Assembly: GCA_035772405.1 (NCBI GenBank)
Contig: JAYKKM010000049.1
Span: 2,620,001 to 2,684,000, forward strand
Reading direction: 5' to 3'
Source: Chrysogorgia sp. JL179-B06
Lineage: Eukaryota > Cnidaria > Anthozoa > Scleralcyonacea > Chrysogorgiidae
DNA: 64,000 bases
Shown here: positions 48,580 to 60,020 of the stretch, one piece after another
How the letters are laid out: every line of letters begins with the position of its first letter
Numbering within the stretch: position 1 is the stretch's first letter
Position numbers and translations under genes: made by a program
Notes under the pieces: generated by a model
What the model was told of the DNA's origin: nothing
Database searches by the model: none
What the model saw: only the letters and a program-made list of their open reading frames with translations

Positions 48580-50790
48580 ACCCTCCGCTAGGGGAATTCG
48601 TCAAAATATAACCCCTCGGTCATATTTCATCGAATTCCCCTCGCTCCGGGTCTATAAATGATAAATATTCTATAGTATATTGTTAACACACTGGGGGCTT
48701 GTCGAGCTGCGAGAACCCTCTAGGGGGTCCTAGGGTATGCTCCCCCTGAAAATTTTAGATTTTCTCACTCTCTGAAACGCGATTTCCTGCATTTTGAGGT
48801 CAGTTTTACAACAAAATATTATGATCATTACTTCCTTCGTCAATTCGGACTAGTTTCTGGAAACTAAGTTGTCAAAGTTTTTTTGGGGTTAGCGGTTATT
48901 TTAAGTGGCAAAATTGGCATTAATCTCTTGTTTAGTGGTATGGGTTCGCTATATCCTGCAAGATGAAGTACTTACCCGAACAAATGTCCCAACGACTGAC
49001 CTCTATATAAACTGGACTGCGGGCTCCAATTACCGATGATTCACAAAAAGTGTCGTAAAAAGGATGGCGTCAACTGGAGTCTTCATATCTTCGTACCACT
49101 CATCCAAAAGCAACACAGTACGTCATTTTCCCTTTTCAAAAACGAAACTCAACAAAAAACCTTAAAATAAACTGTAACAGATGTTCTTTATGACCAGTAA
49201 CCTTTCTATCACTCGGACTGCACTGCAGGACGTGTGAAAATGGCAACTACAATTGTAGCCTATTGAAAGTAGACTCCCACGACAGCAATATTTTTTTGCA
49301 AGCAGGGCTCGACCTAGTTAATGTAGACCTAGTTAACTAACCCCGATCGTAACACTAATCCTAACAACCTAAAACGGGCCGTTCCGATGTCATGACCATT
49401 AAAATGTCGTTCCAATGTCATGACTGTTAAAAGGTTGTATTTAAAAAATAGAAAACATTTTCCATGTTTTCATACAGTTATAGAAACACGAGTGGTAGTT
49501 TGGGAGAACGAGAAATTGCCGAGTGGGAAGACGAGCCCGTAAGGGTTGTTCGAAAGGGGGGGGGGGGGGGGGGGGGGGGGGGGCGCACATGAAGAATCAG
49601 CACGTTGTGGTTCCCCCAGGAAACTTTTAATTTTGCAAAGACCAGAACTGCTTTTCTGGCGATTTCTGAAAATAATTTTTGCGAAATTAGGGCACCACGC
49701 CTTTGCTAAAAACGCATGATTACAAAGGGGCATCAAGATTACGAAACACTGTTTTGTCTTTGTAATGACATGCCAAAAAACGCAAGCGAAACCAATTGAA
49801 TTGATAGCTTTTGAACGTCCGTCGTGTTATAAAAAACTTATCTTGGAACTCATGTTAAAATATCTGAGTGCATGCATGAAAATTGGATAAGCTACCAAAA
49901 CATTGTGCTTATAATCGGTCGTATAATATTGCGTTTATCACTTCTTCGTCGTGACATGGTGAAAAACAGAAAACACTAGGTTTGAGGGATTTTAAAGGGG
50001 AGGCGCGCGCCGCGTGTCCCTGGATCTGCCACTGTCCACTGCAACTTCGAGTTCTCCGAAACTTTCACATGTGTTTCTATATAAGTGTATATGGGAATAT
50101 GGTTTTTTAAAATTGCATTTTGAAAATGGGTAAAAGGTTCAATCAATTAAAATCATGAAAATGTAAATTATCCCTACTTACGCAAAAATCACTCTCAACA
50201 CGTTAATGCAACTGAATTGTGCAAGCAAAAGCAATTGCGCGACAAGAAATACATGAACGATGTCTTAAAAGATCAAAAATTTTAAACTTTTTAAAAACGT
50301 TTTACCAACCTTTCGTTTAAATTCAAAAATGGCGGGAAAATTTTCGTGTTCTATTGGCTAAAGCCATGTTTATGGAAAACTGTATCAGACACCTTCCATT
50401 GATGTTATTTTATAATTTGGTATGTTAACACCCTCACGACTGCGATACGACAAATGTCATTGCGAGCCTGATTATTACGATCGTATTACGACTACTACAT
50501 GTTCGCATATCTTTTTGTGGTTGCACGATTATCGAATATGATTAGTATTACATTAAATCGTGTGATAGTCATACGATCATTACGATTATACAGATTTCAA
50601 GCACGAGGATTTGCAATATTAGATCCACATAAAAATTCGTAAATCTGAATGCTTCAGTTCAAGTAACTGATATAATTCGACCTCGAGGTTGGCGAAATGT
50701 TGAAATACTAAAATTTTTCAACCCCCATAATTGCCAATAATCACGTTACCGAGAGAAGTTAAGTGAGACGCAAAAAGGCATCTGATCCGC
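48580..50790. other. No recognisable gene; poly-G tract
   Basis: Short ORFs only. A run of about 27 G occupies 49557-49583. The rest is unassigned intergenic sequence. Confidence 0.5.
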
Positions 50791-50792
50791 GT

Positions 50793-50972
50793 AAGGCACG
50801 TTTACACACTGCGATTAATCGGGCCGATTTATGGTTTAGATGCATGTTAAGGAAATAGGAAGAGTAACGATTATGAGCCCACAAATCATTCCGCTGATAG
50901 TTTATCGTCCTTAACATGCATCTAAACCATAAATCGGGCAGATTAATCGCGCAGTGTGTAAACGCACCTTTA
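50793..50972. mobile_element. Palindromic MITE (CGTTTACACACTGCG termini)
   Basis: AAGGCACGTTTACACACTGC and a 40-bp inner arm (GATTTATGGTTTAGATGCATG) are mirrored at the right end (GCAGTGTGTAAACGCACCTT). Terminal sequence resembles hAT-type MITEs; not certain. Confidence 0.75.
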
Positions 50973-51477
50973 ATTGACTTATTACGGCCTGTTTATATGA
51001 GCCGGAATGGCCTGCTTGTGCGAGATGATTTTTAGTGCGATTTCCGACATGAGAAAACAAACTGCATGCCAGACTAGCCCCGCTAATTAAAGTGTCTCTC
51101 AGGCCCTCACTTATGGGGGGGCTCCTTATGTTTGGAGTTTATATATTTTTAATTTCATTAATAATCCATAATGAAAATCAAAGGAAATTAATATTCAATC
51201 AATTTTTTGTAAATCGGTAAGATTTAACATCCAACTTGACTGTACGGGAAACTTATGTTCTGGCATAAGTTTTCAAAATGTTATCATCGGGATAACGCAC
51301 GTTTTGGCTCGAAACGACACGGTTCAAGAGCAGTCATTAATATTACATTTGTAAACAACGTCACAAGTACAGTGCCAGGTTACTTAGCACTCTTCAAAAT
51401 GGCGGCTTTCACTGTCGAGGTTTTGGCTTTTTTCAAGACGAATATCAATAGGAACGAATTCAAACATAGGACAAAAA

Positions 51478-51630
51478 AGTCCTAACCAGAAACCTTACCC
51501 TAATCCTAACCTAAACCTAATACTCACCCTAATACTAACTCTTACGATAATGCTTTATGTTAGAAATAACAGCTGATTTTATTTTCGAATTTTACTTCCG
51601 ATAGTCTATGTGACGATTTATAACTTCACC
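51478..51630. repeat. Dispersed repeat with telomere-like CCTAA block, copy 3
   Basis: Degenerate CCTAA block, CTCTTACGATAATGCTTTATG, TTAGAAATAACAGCTG and the GATAGTCTATGTGACG tail. It is the cleanest uninterrupted copy. Confidence 0.65.
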
Positions 51631-51866
51631 CAAAATCGCCATTATTCAAAGATGCCATAACATCAAAAAACGCCCGTTTCATATCACGAATCTCCCACGT
51701 AAATTTAATTGATTTATGGTATGAATTCATGGCTCCTAAGAAACTATCAAGCTTCTCTCTACCATGGAGCCATACCACAAAAACATCATCCAAAAAGCGC
51801 CACCACACCCACGGTCGATAAGCACATGATTCAAGAAAGCATTCTTCCCAATTAGCCAGAAGCTCA
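51626..51866 (-). pseudogene. Penelope-like element reverse-transcriptase fragment
   Basis: The minus-strand frame reads WEECFLESCAYRPW, WWRFLDDVFVVWLHG, then a block ending SIKFTWEI and FFDV. The FLDD box in WWR-(F/Y)-(I/L)-DD-(I/V)-F and the following WLHG and KFTWEI are characteristic of Penelope-like RT. Both flanks lack the rest of the enzyme and a stop lies just upstream. Confidence 0.85.
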
Positions 51867-52189
51867 GATCACAGTCAGTATCTCAACTATATTTGTACTT
51901 TTTATTGATAAGAAAAAAAACATGTATTATCGAGTGACTTTATCCTTCATATTACTCCACCCCAAAAACAAGCGTTGCTTAATTTATCGCCTTATATGAG
52001 AATGAGTATTAGTTGTCTTCTAATGTTTTTAGTTTGAGATAAATTTGACCGAATTTGTTTATCGTATTTTTGGTAAATTGAAGGCCGCCATATTTGTTCT
52101 GACTGTGCGCGGGCGTCATTGAGTGATAGAAACACTATACAATAGCACAAATAGGAATCCTTCACAATATAATAAGACCAAGCTATTGT

Positions 52190-52300
52190 CATATAATGTC
52201 ATGCTATTGTGAACGATTTCTTTGTATAGTGTTTCTAGAGGTCGCGGGTTCAATTTCCAGCTGCAACTGGTCCACGTTGGGTCACAATAATATACTTTCA
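52190..52300 (+). mobile_element. tRNA-like SINE fragment
   Basis: B-box segment GGTCGCGGGTTCAATTTCCAG preceded by a degenerate head, immediately left of a LINE fragment. Confidence 0.4.
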
Positions 52301-52336
52301 TGCAGTACTTGCTTGCAGTACTTAGGAACTCCATTG

Positions 52337-52565
52337 GCTGCTCATAGAGCAACGTGTTGTTTTTAAAATATTGTTGCTTACTTTTAAGGGATTGAATAAT
52401 TTAGCTCCTCTTTCCATCTGTGAAATGCTTAACGTCTAATAAGATTTTAGTTACAACTACTAAATCGAATCTTAAAAGTTATGGTAACAGAGCTTTTTCA
52501 GCTGTGGCAAAGAAATTGTGGAACGCTCTTCCAGTTGACATTAGATTTTTCAGTATAGTCGTAGG
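52337..52565 (+). pseudogene. LINE A: ORF2 C-terminal fragment, 5' piece
   Basis: Frames with HWLLIEQRVVFKILLLTFKG and SYGNRAFSAVAKKLWNALPV match CR1-like ORF2 C-termini, with stops between them. The element seems to resume at about 54192 (YPWYSTFKSSLKTHLFKKNM), so later insertions split it. Confidence 0.7.
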
Positions 52566-52599
52566 CAACCCAAATGTGAATGCTTTGCAAGCTTTAAAC

Positions 52600-53632
52600 A
52601 AGTTACTCCTCGGTTATTTGCCGATTAGTCGGCCATGAATGGTGATCTTATGTGTGTAAAAGAATGGCTTTTGGCTAATAAATTGAGTCTTAATGTTGCA
52701 AAAACAGAATTTCTTCTGATTGGTTCACATTATAAATTAAATAGCCTTGTTACTCAACCATCTGTCAAAATCGACCAAGATAATATCAAACAAGTTTGCT
52801 GTAGCAGAGTCCTTGGGGTTGAAATTGATGAGCATTTATCTTGGAACAAACATATTGAGAATGTAGCTAAAAAAGTTACTTCAGGAATAGGAGCTATACG
52901 ACGAATCCGTGATTTCGTTGACAGGCAAACTTTGATCTCTATCTATAATGCTTTAATTCAACCCCACTTTAACTACTGTAGTGAGGTATGGGATACCCTT
53001 GGTGCGGGTCTTTTAAATAGATTGCAAAAACTTCAGAATAGAGTTGCACGAGTAGTCATGAATATGAGTAATGAAACTCCTGGTATAGAAGCGATAAACG
53101 CCTTAGGGTGGGAAACTCTTGAAATTCAACGAGCCAAATCAAAAGCAAAACAAATGTATAAAGTTCTAAATAATTTGGCTCCGAGTTCCCTTGCTAATCT
53201 TTTTATATGTAAAAGAAACATCACAGATCATGACCTTAGGGGCTCCTCTACCTCTCTGCAGCTACCTTTACCTAGAACTGAAAATCTTAAGAAAAGTTTT
53301 TGTTATGATGGAGCAAAACTGTGGAATTCTCTACCCGCAGATTTGCGTGAATCAAATTCATTACCAATATTCAAAAATGGAATCGACGCTCACAATTTTT
53401 AATACTATACAGACCTTTTAATTTAATATATTATATCGATTTGTATTTGTAGAACTAGCTTCTGTTTTTAATTAGTAAATAGTTCATTTTTTAATCAGTA
53501 AATGTATATATTTGAACAAATAATGTAATCCACACGCCCCTTGTGGAAACCAGCTTTTAAGTTGACGGGGCTAGCGTGTGATTTTAAATAAAGTTTACCT
53601 TACCTTACCTTACCTTACAGGAGTGTGAAACG
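52600..53632 (+). pseudogene. LINE B: 5'-truncated ORF2 C-terminus with TTACC tail
   Basis: The frame 52635-53402 has WLLANKLSLNVAKTEFLLIG, VLGVEIDEHLSW, ALIQPHFNYCSEVW and AKLWNSLPADLRES. This is the thumb and C-terminal region of a jockey/CR1-type RT, 255 residues without interruption. The 3' end is a CCTTA tandem tail at 53607-53631. The RT catalytic core is missing. Confidence 0.85.
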
Positions 53633-54190
53633 AAAACTCGCCCCACTCTTCTCTTCGCGCGACGCGGTCAGCAGGGGGGATAAAAAAGCTAATAATAATA
53701 ATAATAATAATAACTGTTCTTATATAGCGCTTTATCACAAATGTCTCAGAGCGCTTTACATATTATACAATCGAACATGACAAGACCGAGGTAGACCTTG
53801 AGCTTACAAATGGCGCGCGTCGGCAGCCGCTGTTAGTCCATACCCCTTTTTTAATGGTCTGTACATGCACCTAGGGTGTGTTGATTTTGTAGAGGGAGGG
53901 AAACCGGAGAACCCGGAGAAAAACCCTCACGGAAGCTATCGACATTAAACACAAAGCCAGAAAGCCAACTAAGAACCAAGACGAAGCAATGAAGACGTTT
54001 TTGTTTTGTCTGGTTCATGGCGGGAATAAACATAAATATAAATAATAGTTTGAATTTCTTATTAATTACACCCTGTTCAAGAGTTATATTATATGTACAA
54101 CATCATAATAGTCCATATTATATGTACAACATCTACATACCGCGTCGCGCGAAGAGAAGAGTGGGGCGAGTTTTCGTTTCTCTCTCCTGT
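53628..54190. mobile_element. Inverted-repeat element (ACAGGAG termini, about 560 bp)
   Basis: AACGAAAACTCGCCCCACTC and TTCTCTTCGCGCGACGCGG at the left are mirrored at 54137-54180. The interior has an AAT tract, a GCGCTTTACA motif and a GGGAAACCGGAGAACCCGGA stretch widely seen in dispersed invertebrate repeats. Confidence 0.7.
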
Positions 54191-54191
54191 C

Positions 54192-54390
54192 GCTTGCAAA
54201 GCATTCACATTTGGGTTACCCATGGTATAGTACTTTTAAATCAAGTTTAAAAACACACCTTTTTAAGAAAAATATGTAATTTTAAATGCAATTTAGTAAA
54301 TATTCTTAATTTAGAAATAGATTGTAAGCGCCTTAGGGCAATTAGTGGATTTTGGCGCTATAAAAATGCATTGTAATATAATTATTAAAT
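54192..54390 (+). pseudogene. LINE A: 3' end
   Basis: The frame LGYPWYSTFKSSLKTHLFKK ends in a stop at about 54279. An untranslated tail with AAGCGCCTTAGGGC and GGCGCTATAAAAATGC follows, as in CR1-like 3' ends. Confidence 0.65.
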
Positions 54391-54623
54391 GTTTGCTCTA
54401 CCATTAACCACATCTCTTTGTACATACAAACACCGTATACAATCTTCGTACACTCCATACAAATCGTTCTTAAATAGTATAAAAACCATATAAAACATAG
54501 CTGAGTCCAGGATCTGTGTAATTGCCTTTTCATGAGCGGGCGTTTGGTCCAGCAAAATGCCTTTTCACACTCTGACGCTTTGAAGTCAAAAACAGGAACA
54601 GGAGCAATAATCTTTGGCATCTT
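54342..54623 (-). CDS. Possible terminal exon of the PACRGL-like gene (very tentative)
   Basis: A good acceptor (...tttctttatcag) precedes KMPKIIAPVPVFDF in the phase expected after the exon at 60666-60746. PACRGL proteins end with a segment resembling ALxIIKxKIPTY. Similarity is weak, and the frame runs into LINE 3' sequence, so it may be chance. Confidence 0.2.
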   Translation of the reverse strand, partial: KMPKIIAPVPVFDFKASECEKAFCWTKRPLMKRQLHRSWTQLCFIWFLYYLRTICMECTKIVYGVCMYKEMWLMVEQTFNNYITMHFYSAKIH

Positions 54624-54639
54624 CTGATAAAGAAAATAT

Positions 54640-55425
54640 TGACTTTACTTTATTTCAAAAGTTTCGGCATTCCTATCAATTTAGTTAAGATATTTAGTTG
54701 AAGTTGGAAATTTGACGCCATATTTGTTTTGAAAATATGACGTCATCGAGTGCTTCTTTACCGATAGTGGAGTTGTTTTGATGGCTGTCACATAGTGATA
54801 GCTGTAGTGAGTGCTATTTGAAGGAGAATTAGTCAAAATAAACCACTTAGTTCCTCACGCGGGAATGTAAAGGAGCTTCTTAGGCAATACTTAACAATTA
54901 GTCACTGAAGTTGAGGTGATTATCGGTGAATATTTAAAAACACACTAACGATCAAAACGCACCTAAAATACAAATTATTATACGATAAACAACTTCCTAT
55001 CTTATTATTCTATTTTATTCTATCTTATTATTCTATCTTGAGAGAAATCTGATGTACACAGTGTCTTTATGCTACGTTTTTCAGACAGTCGCTATTTTTT
55101 ATGTTTTAGAAACCATACATGAAAATGCTGATTCCGAGAGGGACTGGAACGAATAAACTCACAAAAACACTTTTTCATGATTTCTAGTGATGTGATAGTC
55201 ACCGTGCTACGCGTCTATCGTCTCAGAGTTACTCGCCAGTCAGCCAATCAGAACTCGTTTAAGCTCAGAAATTATACTAATACGTGATAGAAGTACTCAG
55301 TGACGCCATATTTGAAAAACAAATATGGCGTCGAAATTGGACAACTTCAAATTCGATGAGCTGAAACTTTGGAAATAAAATCAAATCAGTAATATCTTTC
55401 ATATGAACATGTATTTTAATGTTAT
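54640..55425. mobile_element. Inverted-repeat MITE (CATATGAA family), copy 2, with an insertion
   Basis: Left arm CATTCCTATCAATTTAGTTA and right arm TTTCATATGAAC correspond to the copy at 7983-8447. A segment at about 55080-55290 matches 24899-25190 in reverse orientation (CTGATTGGCTGAC, GAGTTTATTCGTTCCAGTCC), so a second repeat family is inserted. Confidence 0.6.
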
Positions 55426-55606
55426 CATCAGTTAAAATTTGATCTTGATGCCTTTTCCTACAAGTCGGCTAACTATATTCACAGGAAGTGACGTTAACCT
55501 AGCGGCAGAGAAATACTAAGAGAGTTTGATTTGAGCTTCAAACAGACCTGTTTAGAAAAAATCGTTCAATTCACAAACGTTCTTCGTGTTTCACTGTTGA
55601 ATCTCA

Positions 55607-56553
55607 CACTCATTAATAATTCATGAGCCGAAGATAAAGGAAATCAGCACCGAGGCGGTGGTTTGGATATCGGAGGAATAAATTACATAAATTAAGCAAA
55701 CTTTCACCTCGATTTTCTCTTAAAATACCGATTTGTTTGAGATATCCAAATACCTCGAAGTTTGTTAAAATACCTCTGTTTCGCCTAGGTTTTCAACAAA
55801 CTTCTCCGCGGTGTTTGGATATCCTGATGAAACACTCTACCTCGTGTTTCATGTAATATATCATACACGAGTAGCCGTTTATTATCTGATTTCCAAACAC
55901 CGAGACGTGTGTTCCAACTTCCAAATACCGAGACGTAACATCTCCAACAAATCAGTTAAAGTGCCCCTAACCTCAAAATGTTTTATTGTCTTGTTTAGAA
56001 GAACTTTTAAAATGATAAAGTAACTTCTTTTGAAGATTTTCGTTTCTTTGCTTCCTTTTTGAGATATATCAGTTTGTTTGATATGCAAATGTCTGGAATT
56101 TCGTCACACATGCCTAATGACTTATTGGAGAAATGTGTATATCTCTTTCATTCTCGAACGAAATCCTTTAAAATCAAGAAGTTTGGTGTTGTGGGAGAAA
56201 CGCAAACATGTGTTATTCACACTTTAGTGTTTTTATTTCATAAACGCAAAGATATATAACATTCTCTGATAACTCATTATGCATGTGTGACGAAATTCCA
56301 GATATTTGCATATCAAACAAACTGATATATCTCAAAAAGAAAGCGAAGAAGTGAAAATCTTCAAAAGAAGTTACTTTATCATTTTAAAAGTTCTTCTAAA
56401 TAAGACAATAAAATTTTTTGAGGTTAGGGGCACTTTAAGAGAAAATCGCGGTGAAAGTTGTCGCAATTTTATGCTAATTAAGATCACATATCCAAACAAC
56501 GTCTCGGTTATGATTTTCCTTCGTGTTTTCCTCATGAATTATTAATGAGATTG
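55607..56553. mobile_element. Element with CTCATTAATAATTCATGAG ends
   Basis: CTCATTAATAATTCATGAG at the left is mirrored by CTCATGAATTATTAATGAG at the right. Inner segments around TTTGGATATC recur. The TTAA element at 55956-56438 is nested inside. Confidence 0.65.
55956..56438. mobile_element. TTAA-flanked palindromic element (relative of 41239-42191)
   Basis: TTAAAGTGCCCCTAACCTCA at the left is mirrored by TGAGGTTAGGGGCACTTTAA at the right. Arms extend about 155 bp to CATGTGTGACGAAATTCC. The centre has only a short open frame with no known domain. Confidence 0.8.
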
Positions 56554-56559
56554 AGATAT

Positions 56560-56843
56560 ACAGTGTGTATAAAAAAAAACTGAACCCTTAGAAAACGGTC
56601 TTATACTCCTGGGAAATTAAAAACACGGTCTTAATACACCTGAGAAATTAAGATAACTTGTAAACGTATGAAGGAGCATAACTGCAAAGAAACGTTAATA
56701 CATTTAACATGTTTCTTTGCAATTATGCTCCTTCAAACGATTACAAGTTATCTTAATTTCCCAGGTGTATTAAGACCGTGTTTTTAATTTCCCAGGAGTA
56801 TAAGACCGTTTTCTAAGGGTTCAGTTTTTGTTATACACACTGT
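56560..56843. mobile_element. Palindromic MITE, ACAGGGTGTAT family, copy 3
   Basis: Termini are ACAGTGTGTATAAAA and TTATACACACTGT. Arms contain GAACCCTTAGAAAACGGTC. It directly abuts the next copy. Confidence 0.85.
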
Positions 56844-57298
56844 ACAGGGTGTATAAAAAAAAACGAAACCTTTAGAAATTAACCTATTGTTGTTAAGCAC
56901 AATATTTTATGCTCCTGGGAATTTAATATAGCTTCTAATCGTATGAAGGAGCATAACTGCATAACAAATTGTCAAAGTACTAATTAGTCATATCACTCAA
57001 AGTACATTGAGTCTCGGTATAATGTAAAACAGTAAAAACTCGTTGCTCTGTGGTCAGTTGAACCATTTTTATTCGAACTGTCTCGGTATAATGTAAAACA
57101 GTAAAAACTCGTTGCTCTGTGGTCAGTTGAACCATTTTTATTCGAACTGATGATATGACTAATTAGTACTTTGACAATTTGTTATGCAGTAATGCTCCTT
57201 CGTACGATTAGAGCTATATTAAATTCCCAGGAGCATAAAATCTTGTGCTTAACAACAATAGGTTAATTTCTAAAGGTCTCGTTTTTTATACACCCTGT
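56844..57298. mobile_element. Palindromic MITE, ACAGGGTGTAT family, copy 4
   Basis: ACAGGGTGTATAAAAAAAAA to TTTTTATACACCCTGT. Arms match copy 1 (2121-2560). The centre has an extra duplication of TCTCGGTATAATGTAAAACA (57013 and 57080). Confidence 0.85.
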
Positions 57299-57750
57299 AT
57301 TACATCACTGTGCAACGTCTTTGCGTGTCCCTATAACTTTAGCACGGGCAAATATCATCAAGATGTAACGTTTGCTAATGATAATATTGAATATAAAAGT
57401 AATTTTTATCAGAACGTCTCAAAGATTATAAAAAGCCCAACATAACATAGGTTGTGTGCTTGCTTGCATGTCGTTCCAACACTCGACCTTTGGCTCTGAC
57501 GAATTGGAGACTACTGATAGTACCTTTAAACTTGCTTATAGTAATACTTCACTACAGCACGGACTGATATGTAGGAATTCTCGACTTGATTATTGATAAG
57601 CTTTCCTATTAAGAGACAAAACAATGTGTGGGAATTACAGAAAATCATTTATTTAATATTTACTTTTCTCTTTCCAATTTTAGCCAAACAAAGCCTTTCA
57701 ACATTCGCACAGAAGTGCGGGGAAAAAACCCGCCAAATAGTTACCTATTG

Positions 57751-57752
<2 letters not shown>

Positions 57753-57796
<44 letters not shown>
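57753..57796. repeat. CA dinucleotide repeat
   Basis: About 22 CA units followed by a short TA run. Confidence 0.97.
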
Positions 57797-57798
<2 letters not shown>

Positions 57799-57951
57799 TA
57801 TATATATATATATTTCTAAAATTCATTAATAATTCATCAGATAATTATTCAATCGCAGACAGCAAAACACATCATGCGACCCTATATACCTCCATTACAA
57901 ACCTCTCCGACCTCATTTACATGCAGATATAGACCCATGTACTTTTATTAA

Positions 57952-58233
57952 TTAAACAACAAACAAACGCCATTTAGTTCGTATATAATTGAACGTAATA
58001 TTACATTTGTTAAACACAGGCTTCAAAACACAATTCACATTTCCACGAGCAACATCACACTCATTCTCAACAATATCAATATTGGCTAAAACACCATCGG
58101 AAACCTCACTTTTGCACACATCTAACTCATCATTATTTGATTCCGTCTTCATATTCGCCACCTCTTCATCACGAACACTACCGACTGCATTAACATCATT
58201 CGTTGACGAGTCCAGCGCCGTCGATAAATTCAC
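57952..58233 (-). CDS. Unrecognised acidic ORF, possibly an exon
   Basis: 93 codons with a protein-like composition (many Asp, Glu, Asn and Val, with GAT and GAG codons), no repeats, and scattered Cys. It starts with GTG, so the true upstream end may be an acceptor (cgcattag just upstream). No family was recognised. Confidence 0.3.
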   Translation of the reverse strand: MNLSTALDSSTNDVNAVGSVRDEEVANMKTESNNDELDVCKSEVSDGVLANIDIVENECDVARGNVNCVLKPVFNKCNITFNYIRTKWRLFVV

Positions 58234-58424
58234 TCCTAATGCGAGCCATCACCACGTCCACAAATAATGTTTAAATTTGAAATTTGAAATATTGAATTTA
58301 TATGCATGCACGTTCATTAGAATTTTTATTAGTGAAACATATCATTGTTCCATGACGGTCACTTAACCATTAAAACAATAAATCTATTGTAATATTGAAC
58401 CCCCATTCTCCCAATCACTCACAA

Positions 58425-58554
58425 GACAAAAGGTGAATTTTAGAAGTCATTTACAAACCTCGTCATCGGGCTTTATCATTGTCTAAAGACGCTTGCCTTC
58501 TGCTCGCGTCTTTAAACAATGATAAAGCATCTCTGACTCGGTTTGTAAATATTA
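58425..58554. mobile_element. Palindromic MITE (AAACCGAGTCAGAG family), copy 2
   Basis: Inverse of 5961-6079: AAGGTGAATTTTAGAAGTCA, GGGCTTTATCATTGTCTAAA, then the mirrored arm and CGGTTTGTAAATATTACA beside a TA tract. Confidence 0.7.
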
Positions 58555-58672
58555 CATATATATATATATATATATATTCATTTATATATATATTCATTTA
58601 TATATATATATTCATTTATATATATATTTATATACATTTATATACTTTATATATATTTATATACATTTATAT

Positions 58673-58989
58673 ACAGGGTGTATAAAAAAAAGCGCAACCT
58701 CGGAATTTCCCAAGAAATCCACTTTGTTTTTATTAGCACAAAAGATTTTAGGCCTCTGGGAATTTAACTGTTGTTGATACTTGTAAACTAACAACTTTCC
58801 ATTAAATAAATGCATAAATTTCGATTCAATTCTGCTTTACATGCTCGAGTTTGTAGTAATTAGACAGTTATGCCCCTGGAATACGATTACAAGCTATTTT
58901 AAATTCCCAGGGGCGAAAATCTTTTGTGTTTAAGAACACAGTGGATTTCTTGGGAAATTCCGAGGTTGCGCTTTTTTGATACACCCTGT
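58673..58989. mobile_element. Palindromic MITE, ACAGGGTGTAT family, copy 5
   Basis: ACAGGGTGTATAAAAAAAAG to GATACACCCTGT. Arms match the copy at 6855-7190. It sits within TATA-rich sequence with TA on both sides. Confidence 0.85.
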
Positions 58990-59261
58990 ATAATATATTT
59001 ATATATTTATTTATATGCATATAATAAATGTCCCTTATAACCTCGTTTTAAAGTAAGAATCCTTTTCAATTTCGTACATGAAAACGAGTTCATAAGGGCC
59101 AATTTATATGTATATAAAAGAATGTTAATTCGGCGGCCATTTTTGAATAAGGTCTATATAGGGGATGATCAAAACGGTAAATAATTTATTTCTTTATTTC
59201 CTCGAAGCGCATAATGCACCCCTCCCCAGCGAATAAAAATACAAACAGAGACCAAATAGGT

Positions 59262-59537
59262 GGAGGCTATTTCAGATACGGTAGAGCATCTAATCACCAG
59301 GACTTTGGTGATTGTTTATATAACATATATGCTTCGTTCTTTAAAAACTCCGCTTTAAATTTCTGTTTCGATTCAGTAATACACTGTAACCCTGCTTTTA
59401 ACAACTCTGCTTTTCTGAATCGAAACAGAAATTTAAAGCGGGGTTTTTAAAGAACGAAGCATATATATGTTATATAAACAATCACCGAAGTCCTGGTGAC
59501 TAGGTGCTCTACCGTATCTGCATGAAATAGCCTCCAC
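59262..59537. repeat. Long palindrome (about 125-bp arms)
   Basis: GGAGGCTATTTCAGATACGG and ATATGCTTCGTTCTTTAAAA at the left are mirrored at the right with few mismatches. The centre is about TAATACACTG...CTGCTTTT. Probably a MITE. Confidence 0.8.
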
Positions 59538-59802
59538 AGACCAAATAAGGGAGCCACTTCAGTTAACAGAAGAAGCACGTTTATTTCAAAGCGAAAAAGT
59601 TCGTGGCATCTAACGTGATTGTTGCACAAAAACAACGACAAGTTCTTTACAAAATGCTCGGATATTACAACAAAAGGAAAAAGAGATGTAATTCAGTCCG
59701 TACGTGCAGTCCGTTAGCCTGCGTACAGACTGAATTACATTGTGTGTTCTGTAATTTATGCCGATTATTCGCAATGCTTATAGATTGTGTTTATGCCTTA
59801 TA

Positions 59803-60020
59803 GTAGACTTGCTCCAAGTCAGCCTCTTGATTGTTTCGGGTTTATTTAAAGACGGGTTTGTTTCGAGAAGACGGATTTATTTCGAGAGTGGTTTGGTTTC
59901 AAAGACGGTTTGTTTCAAGGTTTTGAAAAGAACCCGTCTCGAAACAAACCCGTATTCTCAAACAAACACGTCTTTAAACAAACCCGAAACAATCAAGAGG
60001 CAGACTTGGAGCAAGTCTAT
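59803..60020. repeat. Palindrome (about 85-bp arms) rich in GGGTTTGTTT
   Basis: TAGACTTGCTCCAAGTCAGC, CTCTTGATTGTTTCGGG and AAAGACGGGTTTGTTTCGAG are mirrored in the right arm. A short inner tandem of TTTCGAGA/TTTCAAGA-like units occupies the middle. Confidence 0.75.
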
